Assembly (NCBI GenBank): GCA_018713005.1
Contig: DVFX01000059.1
Coordinates: forward strand, 1-22,855
Length of the DNA: 22,855 nt
From: Scatomorpha gallistercoris
Lineage (GTDB): Bacteria; Bacillota; Clostridia; Oscillospirales; Oscillospiraceae
Direction of reading: 5' to 3'
The first letter of the stretch is position 1, and the number at the start of each line of letters is the position of its first letter. Under the pieces are notes generated by a model that was not told the origin of the DNA, did not search any database, and worked only from the letters and a program-made list of their open reading frames with translations. Both the position numbers and the translations under genes were made by a program. This document shows, in pieces, positions 7,191 through 14,322 of this stretch.

Positions 7191-8231
7191 ATGAAAGCTG
7201 TGATTATGGCGGGGGGAGAGGGCAAGCGTCTGAAGGCCGTCACCGGAGCCCTGCCCAAACCGATGGTGCCGCTGCTCGGCAGGCCCCTCATGGAGCGCTG
7301 CGTGGAGCTGTTGGTCAAAAACGGAATAACGGACATCTGCGCCACCCTGCGCTACAATCCCGGGCCGATAATGGACTATTTCGGCGATGGGGAGCGCTTC
7401 GGCGTGGATATAACCTGGCGTGTGGAGACGCAGCCGCTGGGTACTGCGGGCTCTGTGAAGGCCTGCATGGACGTGCTTGGCGACGCGCCCTTCCTGGTTA
7501 TGAGCGGGGACGCGGCCTGCGACTTTGACATAGCCGCGCTTGCGCGGGAGCATGAGGCCTCCGGCGCGGCCGCCACAGTGGCGCTCTACGAGTGCCGGGA
7601 GCCGCTGCGCTACGGCCTGGCCGTGACGGACCCGGACGGGGACGTGCGCTGTTTTATCGAGAAGCCGGACTGGCCGCGCGTCGTGTCCAACCTCGTGAGC
7701 ACAGGCATATATGTCGTGTCCCCGCACGCGATGGACTATGTCCCGGCGGACACCATGTTCGACTTCGCCGCCGACCTCTTCCCGCTGCTGCTCAAAAACG
7801 GGGAGCGCATCCACGCTGCGCTGCCGGAGGGGTACTGGTGCGACGTCGGCACGCCCAGAGCCTACTACCAGTGCTGCATCGACGCGCTCGACGGCAGGCT
7901 CTCAATACCCGATGCGCCTCCGCCTCCGCCGGAGCCGGAGGCGAAGCCGCTGCTGCCGCTGCCCTGGCAGGATAAGCAGCGGCGGCGTGTGCCCTGCACG
8001 GACAGGGCAAAGCTCATGCGCGCCGTGTCCGAGAGCCTCATAGAGTGCGCGGCCGGCTTCGACGACGGCGTAGTCATACGCTCCGGGCACTGCGCGGCGC
8101 GCATAAGCCCGGAGCCGGGCTCCGACGCGCTGCTTATAGAGACGGGCGCCGCAGACGCAGAATTTGCCGGGGAGCTCGCCGCGGGCCTTGAACGCCTGGT
8201 GCGCTCATTGGATGAAACGCGGGAGGCGTGA
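7191..8231 (+). CDS. Sugar-phosphate nucleotidyltransferase with a C-terminal phosphomannomutase-like remnant
   Basis: Residues 1-235 form a nucleotidyltransferase of the GDP-mannose/glucose-1-phosphate type, which makes NDP-sugars from NTP and sugar 1-phosphate. Visible motifs are MAGGEGKRL (6-14), PKPMVPL (22-28), GTAGSVK (84-90), SGDAACDFD (105-113), FIEKP (155-159) and WCDVGTP (216-222). A proline-rich linker follows (242-258) in place of the usual left-handed beta-helix. Residues 270-340 (KLMRAVSESL, then DDGVVIR and PEPGSDALLIETGA) resemble the last domain of phosphomannomutases, yet no mutase active-site domains are present. The ATG at 7191 fits the family N-terminus MKAVIMAGGEG; its ribosome binding site is weak. 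An in-frame ATG at 7137 would add 18 residues unlike the family. Sugar and nucleotide specificity are unknown. Confidence 0.85.
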   Translation: MKAVIMAGGEGKRLKAVTGALPKPMVPLLGRPLMERCVELLVKNGITDICATLRYNPGPIMDYFGDGERFGVDITWRVETQPLGTAGSVKACMDVLGDAPFLVMSGDAACDFDIAALAREHEASGAAATVALYECREPLRYGLAVTDPDGDVRCFIEKPDWPRVVSNLVSTGIYVVSPHAMDYVPADTMFDFAADLFPLLLKNGERIHAALPEGYWCDVGTPRAYYQCCIDALDGRLSIPDAPPPPPEPEAKPLLPLPWQDKQRRRVPCTDRAKLMRAVSESLIECAAGFDDGVVIRSGHCAARISPEPGSDALLIETGAADAEFAGELAAGLERLVRSLDETREA

Positions 8232-8241
8232 GCCTCCCGCG
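8218..8241. repeat. 10-bp perfect stem-loop overlapping the nucleotidyltransferase stop codon
   Basis: CGCGGGAGGC (8218-8227) and GCCTCCCGCG (8232-8241) are exact reverse complements around the loop GTGA, which holds the stop codon TGA (8229-8231). There is no T run after it. It may act as a 3' end stabiliser or a weak terminator for the upstream gene. Confidence 0.6.
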
Positions 8242-8339
8242 CTGTCGCGGGCCGGAAAAAGTGCTTTCCTGTACGGACAACTATGCCGTTGTTAAGAGCA
8301 AATTTGGACAAAATTGGACGATTGTTAGCATTATGTCCG

Positions 8340-8368
8340 TTGTTTTGGATTTATTCTTGGCGTATAAT
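8340..8368 (+). promoter_or_regulatory. Promoter of the TetR-type regulator gene
   Basis: TTGTTT (8340-8345) is followed after 17 bases by a perfect TATAAT (8363-8368). The predicted transcription start is within about 15 bases of the GTG start codon, so the leader is very short. An imperfect inverted repeat (8306-8314 with 8330-8338) lies just upstream and is a candidate operator. Confidence 0.6.
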
Positions 8369-8390
8369 GCTATTCAAGGAGGTGTGCGCA

Positions 8391-8993
8391 GTGAAGTACC
8401 AAGCGGCATCAATGAAGACAAAGAAGGCCCTGGCAGAGTCGCTTAAAAAGCTGATGCGCGCCAAGCCGTTTTCCAAAATCACGGTCACGGAAATAGTGAA
8501 CGACTGCGGAGTCAACCGCAAAACTTTCTACTATCACTTTGAAGATATTTACGCGCTGCTGCGCTGGATATTTGAAGAGGAAGCCCTGAATATCGTTAAG
8601 CAGCTCTATCTCATAAATGATTACGACGGCGCCATGGACTTCATTGCCGAATACATAGACGAGAACAGGGCGTTTATGCGGAATGCCTATGACGCGTTCG
8701 GCAGCGTGGAACTGGGCAACTTCTTCCGCAAGAGCACACTGGAGCTGACCAGGCAGCTGATAAAGACCGCAGAGGAGTCAATGAAACGCAGGCTCATGCC
8801 GGAGACGGAGGACTACCTGTGCGAGTTTTTGACGGAGGCGGCAACCGGCGTCCTGCTCAGCAATATCGCAGGGACCCTGGACTTCGGCAAGGGAAGGTTC
8901 ACCAAACCTATCAGGAACATCATGCGCGCTTCCATAGTCGGAGTGCTGACTGAGGAAGGCATACCCTGCGAGCCGGCAGAGCAGGAAGAGTAA
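8391..8993 (+). CDS. TetR/AcrR-family transcriptional regulator
   Basis: A 200-residue one-component regulator. The N-terminal TetR DNA-binding domain (about 8-55) shows KPFSKITVTEIVNDCGVNRKTFYYHFED, split over the two helices of the helix-turn-helix (residues 25-52). The remainder is a helical ligand or dimerisation domain like the C-terminal region of DhaS-type TetR proteins. The GTG at 8391 is chosen because AAGGAGGTG lies 6-7 bases upstream; the open frame extends back to 8283 but crosses the promoter. The gene is monocistronic: it has its own promoter and a strong terminator at 9013-9037. No efflux pump or enzyme is directly paired with it, so its targets and ligand are unknown. Confidence 0.9.
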   Translation: MKYQAASMKTKKALAESLKKLMRAKPFSKITVTEIVNDCGVNRKTFYYHFEDIYALLRWIFEEEALNIVKQLYLINDYDGAMDFIAEYIDENRAFMRNAYDAFGSVELGNFFRKSTLELTRQLIKTAEESMKRRLMPETEDYLCEFLTEAATGVLLSNIAGTLDFGKGRFTKPIRNIMRASIVGVLTEEGIPCEPAEQEE

Positions 8994-9012
8994 ACGGACT
9001 AATAATCACATG

Positions 9013-9037
9013 AGCCCCCGGACTGTGTCCGGGGGCT
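9013..9037 (+). terminator. Intrinsic terminator after the TetR-type gene
   Basis: AGCCCCCGGAC (9013-9023) pairs with GTCCGGGGGCT (9027-9037): 11 perfect base pairs around TGT, followed by TTAAATT. Confidence 0.85.
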
Positions 9038-9081
9038 TTAAATTATGTTTGCCGGGCGTGCGGATTTTACGCGGATTTGGG

Positions 9082-9110
9082 TTGAACAACACGCCTTGTG
9101 GTGGTAGAAT
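9082..9110 (+). promoter_or_regulatory. Promoter of ahcY
   Basis: TTGAAC (9082-9087), 17 bases, then TAGAAT (9105-9110). The start codon is 50 bases downstream of the -10 box, so the leader of about 43 bases has room for only a small hairpin (9121-9134), not for a known SAH riboswitch. Confidence 0.7.
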
Positions 9111-9159
9111 AGCTTAGTTGCACATCCAGATGTGACAGTATTTTAGGGGGATATGACCG

Positions 9160-10395
9160 ATGAATGAGATCAAGGACATAGCACTCGCCCCTTCCGGCGA
9201 GAAGAAAATAGCCTGGGTTAAGCGCAATATGCCCGTGCTGCGCGGCATTGAGGCCGATTTTGAGCGCGAAAAGCCCTTCGCAGGCCTGAAAATAGCCCTC
9301 AGCGTGCATCTGGAGGCCAAGACGGCGTACCTCTGCCGCGTACTGGCCGCCGGAGGCGCCGAGATGTATGTCACCGGCTCCAACCCGCTCTCCACTCAGG
9401 ACGACGTGGCTGCGGCCCTGGCTGCGGGCGGTATCGAGGTTCACGCCGAATACGGTGTGAGCGAGGAGGAGTACTTCGGCCACATACGGAACGTTCTCGC
9501 CCACGGGCCGAATATAATAATCGACGACGGCGGAGACCTGGTCGAGACCATGCGCACCGACTTCCCGGAGCTCTGCGCGGACGTCATCGGCGGCTGCGAG
9601 GAGACTACGAGCGGCATACACCGCCTGCGCAAGCTCTATCAAGCGGGGACGCTGCCCTTCACTATGGTTGAGGTCAACGACGCCGACTGCAAGCACCTCT
9701 TCGACAACCGCTACGGCACGGGCCAGAGCGTCTGGGACGCCATAATGCGCACGACCAACCTCGTCGTCGCGGGCAAGGTGGCCGTCGTCTGCGGCTACGG
9801 CTGGTGCGGCAAGGGCGTTGCGATGCGGGCCAAGGGCCTTGGCGCCAAGGTCGTCGTGACCGAGACCGACCCCGTGTGCGCCATCGAGGCCGTTATGGAC
9901 GGCTTCGAGGTCATGCCAATGCGCGAGGCGTCCGGGATAGGCGAGATATTCTGCTCCGTCACCGGCTGCAGGGACGTCATGAACGCGGAGCACTTCGCGC
10001 TCATGCGCGACGGCGCGATACTCTCCAATGCGGGCCACTTCAACGTGGAGATAGACATGGACGCGCTTGAGAAGATGGCCGTGCGCAAGTACGAGGCCAG
10101 GCACAACATCACCGGCTACGTCATGCCCGACGGGCGCGAGCTCTTTGTGCTCGGCGAGGGCAGGCTTGTGAACCTCGCCTGCGGCGACGGGCACCCGGCC
10201 GAGATAATGGACATGAGCTTCGCCATACAGGCGCTCAGCGCCGAGTATCTCGCCAAACATGCTGGCAAGCTCGAGTGCGCGCCGATGCGCGTACCGCGCG
10301 AGATAGACCGGGCCGTCGCCTCGCGCAAGCTCAGGAGCATGGGCGTGGAGATAGACTCGCTGACCAGCGAGCAGAAGGACTACATGGGGATTTGA
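9160..10395 (+). CDS. ahcY: S-adenosylhomocysteine hydrolase (short form)
   Basis: Splits S-adenosylhomocysteine reversibly into adenosine and homocysteine, relieving product inhibition of methyltransferases; it acts in the cytosol and uses bound NAD. Visible motifs are SVHLEAKTA (48-56, with substrate-binding His50), DDGGD (122-126), the E148TT site, KHLFDNRYGTG (178-188), the Rossmann motif GYGWCGKG (212-219), GHFNVEID (292-299) and HPAEIMDMSF (345-354). At 411 residues it matches the short Thermotoga/archaeal-type enzymes. It lacks the insertion of the longer proteobacterial and eukaryotic forms and their C-terminal YRY tail. The ATG at 9160 lies about 10 bases after a GGGGGA ribosome binding site. 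mgtE follows with no obvious terminator in between. Confidence 0.96.
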   Translation: MNEIKDIALAPSGEKKIAWVKRNMPVLRGIEADFEREKPFAGLKIALSVHLEAKTAYLCRVLAAGGAEMYVTGSNPLSTQDDVAAALAAGGIEVHAEYGVSEEEYFGHIRNVLAHGPNIIIDDGGDLVETMRTDFPELCADVIGGCEETTSGIHRLRKLYQAGTLPFTMVEVNDADCKHLFDNRYGTGQSVWDAIMRTTNLVVAGKVAVVCGYGWCGKGVAMRAKGLGAKVVVTETDPVCAIEAVMDGFEVMPMREASGIGEIFCSVTGCRDVMNAEHFALMRDGAILSNAGHFNVEIDMDALEKMAVRKYEARHNITGYVMPDGRELFVLGEGRLVNLACGDGHPAEIMDMSFAIQALSAEYLAKHAGKLECAPMRVPREIDRAVASRKLRSMGVEIDSLTSEQKDYMGI

Positions 10396-10402
10396 TACAT
10401 TT

Positions 10403-10544
10403 GGGCTTTAACCGGCAGGGCCTCAATGCCGTTTGACGCAGATTAGGGCGCACGTTTTGTTTCGCTCCATTGACGGGCAGAGCCCGCAGGCGGCCGCGAA
10501 GCTGACAGCCGCCCGCTTCGGCAGGGCTGCGGCGGTTAAAGCCC
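10403..10544 (+). promoter_or_regulatory. Candidate structured leader RNA upstream of mgtE
   Basis: GGGCTTTAACCG (10403-10414) is the exact reverse complement of 10533-10544. This 12-bp stem would enclose 118 bases containing further stems: CGGGC/GCCCG (10474-10486, loop AGA) and CGAAGC/GCTTCG (10497-10502 with 10515-10520). The 8-base word GGCAGGGC occurs at both ends (10414-10421 and 10520-10527). The domain ends 32 bases before the mgtE start. The position suits a magnesium-responsive leader, but I do not see the conserved M-box (ykoK) sequence blocks. Alternatives are a small inverted-repeat element or an intergenic palindrome array. Confidence 0.5.
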
Positions 10545-10576
10545 CGGAGAGGCTTTGCGCGAGGGGGGTGACATCC

Positions 10577-11965
10577 TTGGAGGAACGCAATTACGAGCAG
10601 CGTCGGGAAAAGCTGCTGGAGCTTTTGAAAAACAAGCGGCTGAAGTCCCTGCAGAACGAACTCGAGGACATGAACGAGTTCGACATAGCCGAGTTCCTCA
10701 CCGAAGTGGGCGAGGACGACGCGCTGAAGATGATGACCGTATTCCGGCTGCTCAGCAAGGAGCGCGGCGCCGAAGTGTTCGCGGAACTGGACGCGCCGGA
10801 GCAGCAGGAGATAATAAACTCCATCACCGATAAGGAGCTGTCCGAGATAGTCGAGGACATGTACGTCGACGATGCGGTGGACATGATGGAGGAGCTGCCC
10901 GCAAATATAGTCAAGCGCGTCATGCGCGCCGCCACACCTGAGACCCGCGCGCTCATAAACCAGTACCTCAAGTACCCGGAGAACTCGGCCGGCAGCATAA
11001 TGACCGCCGAGTTCATAGATTTGAAAAAATACATGAACGTGCGCGAGAGCATCGCGCGCATACGCCGCGTGGGCGAGGACAAGGAGACAATCTACGTCTG
11101 CTATGTCACGAACGCCCACCGCAAGCTCGAGGGCGTTGTAACGGTCAAGGATCTGCTGCTGCACGACGACGATGCCGTCATCGAGGACATCATGGACTCG
11201 AACGTCATATTCGTGCGCACGACCGATGACCGGAGCGAGGCCTCGGAGCGAATCTCAGACTACGACCTTCTGGCCATACCCGTTGTGGACAAGGAGGACA
11301 GGCTGGTCGGCATAGTCACCGTCGACGACGTCATCGACGTCCTGGAAGAGGAGACCACGGAGGACTTCGACCTCATGAGCGGCGTCTCGCCTTCGGACAC
11401 CCCGTACTCCCGCGCAACAGTGGGAGAGCTCTGGAAGCGCCGTATACCCTGGCTGATGTTCCTCATGCTGTCGGCGACGTTCACGAGCATGATAATAACC
11501 CACTTCGAGGACGCGCTGAGCAAGTTCGCCGTGCTCACGGGCTTTATACCGATGCTTATGGGTACGGGCGGCAACTCCGGTTCCCAGAGCTCCACGGCCG
11601 TTATACGAAGCCTGTCCATAGGCGACACGGAGCCCAAGGACATACTCGCCGTCATCTGGAAAGAGATACGCGTCGCCGTGCTCTGCGGAGCGACGCTTGC
11701 CGCCGTGAACTTCGTCAAGATGCTGCTTGTGGACAGGCTGCTGCTGGCCAACCCGGATGTGACCATCATGGTGGCCTTCACCGTCAGCCTTACCATAGTC
11801 TTTGTCGTCATATTTGCAAAGGCGGTCGGCTGTACGCTGCCCATGGTCGCCGAGAAGATAGGCATAGACCCGGCCGTCATGGCCAGCCCGCTGATAAGTA
11901 CGATAACGGACGCGGTCAGCCTGCTCATCTATTTGGGCCTGGCGACGGCAATACTGCATATATAG
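10577..11965 (+). CDS. mgtE: Magnesium transporter MgtE
   Basis: Homodimeric Mg2+ channel/transporter of the cytoplasmic membrane, gated by cytoplasmic Mg2+. Of 462 residues, about 30-135 form the superhelical N domain, about 138-200 and 204-262 two CBS domains, then a connecting helix and five membrane segments from about 290 to the end. The pore signatures PMLMGTGGNSGSQSST (325-340) and DPAVMASPLISTITDA (431-446) are intact. The TTG at 10577 (MEERN) lies 8 bases after GAGGGGGG. The frame is open back to 10433, but those residues overlap the base-paired leader and are unlike MgtE. A strong terminator follows at 11982-12018. It lies in the same direction as ahcY, 181 bases downstream, so read-through is possible. 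Confidence 0.95.
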   Translation: MEERNYEQRREKLLELLKNKRLKSLQNELEDMNEFDIAEFLTEVGEDDALKMMTVFRLLSKERGAEVFAELDAPEQQEIINSITDKELSEIVEDMYVDDAVDMMEELPANIVKRVMRAATPETRALINQYLKYPENSAGSIMTAEFIDLKKYMNVRESIARIRRVGEDKETIYVCYVTNAHRKLEGVVTVKDLLLHDDDAVIEDIMDSNVIFVRTTDDRSEASERISDYDLLAIPVVDKEDRLVGIVTVDDVIDVLEEETTEDFDLMSGVSPSDTPYSRATVGELWKRRIPWLMFLMLSATFTSMIITHFEDALSKFAVLTGFIPMLMGTGGNSGSQSSTAVIRSLSIGDTEPKDILAVIWKEIRVAVLCGATLAAVNFVKMLLVDRLLLANPDVTIMVAFTVSLTIVFVVIFAKAVGCTLPMVAEKIGIDPAVMASPLISTITDAVSLLIYLGLATAILHI

Positions 11966-11981
11966 GGGTTAATAAGCTTGT

Positions 11982-12018
11982 GCGCCCCGGCTCGGTACGA
12001 AGTCGGGGCGCGATTTTT
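11982..12018 (+). terminator. Intrinsic terminator after mgtE
   Basis: GCGCCCCGGCT (11982-11992) pairs with AGTCGGGGCGC (12001-12011), 11 positions including one G-T pair, and is followed by GATTTTTGTT. The T run ends just before the next gene's ribosome binding site. Confidence 0.85.
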
Positions 12019-12049
12019 GTTCAAAAACAGTTGTGAGAGGTGGTTACAT

Positions 12050-12964
12050 ATGGATATGACGCCCGTGTTGACCCAGATGGGGATACTAGTCTTTATAATG
12101 GCAGTGGGCTTCTTTTGCACCAAAATTGGGGTCACCGGGCCTGAGTTCACCCGCTCGGGCTCAAAGGTCGTGTTGAACGTCCTGCTCGTGTTCACAATAC
12201 TCGACTCGGTGACCTCGGCGGACATGGAGCTGTCGCTGGCGGACGTGGGCCTGGATTTGGCGGCGTTCTTTGCGCTGGTGTTTATTTCTGCGGCCCTCGG
12301 CCTGCTGACGGCGAAGCTCATACGCACGAGGACCGACAGGCGCGGCATCGCGGCCTTCGCCATAGCGTTTTCAAACACCGTGTTCGTCGGGTTCCCCGTT
12401 ATAGAGTCCATATACGGCGCCGAGGGCATACTCGTTGCCACGCTCTCCAACGTCCCCTTCAACCTGCTGGTCTACACCATGGGCGTCGCCATGATAAATG
12501 GCAGTACAAAGGGCATGAGCGTCAAGAGCGCCATTTCGGCTCCGCTGGTTGCCACCATAATCGCGGTAGCCTTCTTTATGACGGGCATCAAGCTGCCGTC
12601 TCCGATAGTGCAGTGTTTTGACATAATTGGCGGCGGCACCGTGCCGATGAGCATGCTCGTCGTGGGCGCGAGCCTGGGCAGCATATCCGTCAAGCAGGCG
12701 CTCAGCGACTGGCGCGTGTATGTAGTCAGCTTCGTCAGGCTCATCGTCTCGCCGCTGGCGACCTGGATCGTGCTGCGGCTCTTCATCCACGACGAGATGC
12801 TGCTGGGCGTGAGCGTGATACTCGCCGCCTGCCCGACCGCCATGATAGCCACGGCCCTGGCAATACGCGCCGGGCGCGACGAGGCCTATGCCAGCCAGTG
12901 CGTGTTCGCCAGCACAGTGCTCTCGGCGGCTACGATGCCGCTCATGATATGGCTGCTGCTTTAA
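12050..12964 (+). CDS. AEC-family (auxin efflux carrier-type) permease
   Basis: Integral membrane protein of 304 residues with about ten hydrophobic segments, split into two five-helix halves by a more polar stretch near 150-160. Bacterial AEC-family members move organic acids such as malate or malonate, or other anions. The pattern fits: SNTVFVGFPVIESIYG (about 108-123) in the first half, and CPTAMIATALAIRAGRDEAYAS (about 262-283), with its conserved intramembrane Pro, in the second. The ATG at 12050 follows AGAGGTGG. It begins directly after the mgtE terminator and ends at a bidirectional terminator, so it is probably its own unit, although no clear promoter is seen. The substrate cannot be inferred from its neighbours. 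Confidence 0.88.
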   Translation: MDMTPVLTQMGILVFIMAVGFFCTKIGVTGPEFTRSGSKVVLNVLLVFTILDSVTSADMELSLADVGLDLAAFFALVFISAALGLLTAKLIRTRTDRRGIAAFAIAFSNTVFVGFPVIESIYGAEGILVATLSNVPFNLLVYTMGVAMINGSTKGMSVKSAISAPLVATIIAVAFFMTGIKLPSPIVQCFDIIGGGTVPMSMLVVGASLGSISVKQALSDWRVYVVSFVRLIVSPLATWIVLRLFIHDEMLLGVSVILAACPTAMIATALAIRAGRDEAYASQCVFASTVLSAATMPLMIWLLL

Positions 12965-12966
12965 TC

Positions 12967-12999
12967 AAAACCGGCCCCCGTTGTACAGGGGCCGGTTTT
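12967..12999. terminator. Bidirectional terminator between the AEC permease and ricT
   Basis: AAAACCGGCCCC (12967-12978) pairs perfectly with GGGGCCGGTTTT (12988-12999). A-rich and T-rich flanks on both sides allow termination of the rightward permease transcript and the leftward holB-ricT transcript. Confidence 0.92.
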
Positions 13000-13002
13000 C
13001 AG

Positions 13003-14271
13003 TTATTCACTCTGTGCCGGCGGGTTTTCACGCCGCTTTGAACCTCCGCGGCTGCCGCGCCGCCTCCTGGGGCGGTGGGGCGCGCCCTCGCCTTTGGCCT
13101 CAGCCCTGGCTTCGGTTTTGGGTTCCGCCTTGCTGGGGCGGACCTTGTCCGTCCGCCGCCCGTTCTCGCGCCTGCGCTCTCCCGAGCTCTCGCGCCTGAA
13201 CTCTTCCCCGTCACCGCGCTTGTGCTCTTCGTCGCGTACGGAGCGTTCGCTGCGACGGCCGGAGCTGCGCTTCTGTCCGGACTTGCGCCGCACGCTGGCC
13301 ACATTCGCCTTGGACTCCGGCTCGGTATGGCTCTCGGCGAAGGCCCTCTCTTCGGGCTCATCCGTCTCCGGGGCCTCGGGCTCCGGCTCAATCTCCCTCG
13401 GCTTCAGGACGTGGGCAGGGGCTTCGCCGTTCCTGGGCCGTCCGCCGGGTACGGCGGCAACCTCGTCTGCGTTGTAGGTCTTTATAGTCGTCTCGCCGTC
13501 GCCGTCGAGTTTGACCTTGACGGTGCCGCGCAGGAGGTTGACCTGCGTCACGCTGCCGAAGCCCGCGGGTGTCTCAACAAAGGCGCCGTTCTTGGGTACG
13601 GCCTTGACCAGGGACTCGTAGGCCTCCTCCTCATATCTGAGGCAGCACATTAGGCGGCCGCAGGCGCCGGAAATCTTGGTGGGGTTGAGCGAGAGCCCCT
13701 GGACCTTGGCCATCTTGGTGCTGACGGGCTGAAACTCGGTCAGGAAGCGGCTGCAGCACAGGTCCCGGCCGCACATGCCGAGGCCGCCGAGCATCTTGGC
13801 CTCGTCGCGCACACCTATCTGCCTGAGCTCGATGCGGCTGCGGAACACTCCGGCCAGGTCTTTTACAAGCTCGCGGAAGTCCACGCGCCCGTCGCTGGTG
13901 AAGTAGAAGGTTATCTTGTTGCCCTCGAAGCTGCACTCGACGTCGACAAGCTTCATATCAAGGCCGTGCGCGGCCACCTTCTCGCGGCAGATGCCGAGCG
14001 CCTCGCGCTCGCGCTTGTGGTTAATTTCCTGTACGCGCTTGTCGCTGTCGGTGGCGATGCGCACGACGGGGCGGATGGGCGGGACGACCTGCTCGTTGGA
14101 GACGTAGTGGTTGCCCGCTACGCACTGGGCGTATTCGAGGCCCTTGCTGGTCTCAACGATGACGTCCTGTCCCGGTTTTACTGTCAGGCCGTTGGCGTCA
14201 AAGTAGTAAGCCTTTCCTCGGCCGTTGAATTTTACGCTGACCACTTCGGTCACGTTGCTGTCTTCGTACAA
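13003..14271 (-). CDS. ricT: PSP1/RicT (YaaT) family protein with a long basic C-terminal tail
   Basis: In B. subtilis, RicT is part of the RicA-RicF-RicT complex that carries iron-sulfur clusters and helps RNase Y mature mRNAs. Residues 1-275 match the family length and carry its cysteine set: C167, C172, C173 (MCGRDLCC) and C204, C209, C210 (ACGRLMCC). From about 276 there are 147 further residues, first acidic and proline-rich (289-320), then very rich in Arg, Lys, Ser and Gly to the end; this tail is probably disordered and may bind RNA. The TTG at 14271 is preceded by GAGGAAT 6-7 bases upstream. The gene lies 51 bases downstream of holB, the same neighbour as in B. subtilis. The core call is secure; the role of the tail is unknown. 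Confidence 0.93.
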   Translation of the reverse strand: MYEDSNVTEVVSVKFNGRGKAYYFDANGLTVKPGQDVIVETSKGLEYAQCVAGNHYVSNEQVVPPIRPVVRIATDSDKRVQEINHKREREALGICREKVAAHGLDMKLVDVECSFEGNKITFYFTSDGRVDFRELVKDLAGVFRSRIELRQIGVRDEAKMLGGLGMCGRDLCCSRFLTEFQPVSTKMAKVQGLSLNPTKISGACGRLMCCLRYEEEAYESLVKAVPKNGAFVETPAGFGSVTQVNLLRGTVKVKLDGDGETTIKTYNADEVAAVPGGRPRNGEAPAHVLKPREIEPEPEAPETDEPEERAFAESHTEPESKANVASVRRKSGQKRSSGRRSERSVRDEEHKRGDGEEFRRESSGERRRENGRRTDKVRPSKAEPKTEARAEAKGEGAPHRPRRRRGSRGGSKRRENPPAQSE

Positions 14272-14322
14272 TACAATTCCTCATTTCTAATGTGACGGCG
14301 CGGCGCATTGGCCGCAGCCGTA

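Noticed and set aside
9111..9159. Possible SAH-sensing riboswitch ahead of ahcY
   Set aside because: The promoter at 9082-9110 leaves only about 43 bases of leader, with one small hairpin and no known riboswitch core.
9067..10260. 397-residue open frame on the minus strand opposite ahcY
   Set aside because: Antisense shadow of a clear S-adenosylhomocysteine hydrolase, with low-complexity composition and no motif.
10403..10576. M-box (ykoK) riboswitch ahead of mgtE
   Set aside because: The position fits, but the conserved M-box sequence blocks are not visible, so it is reported only as an unassigned structured leader.
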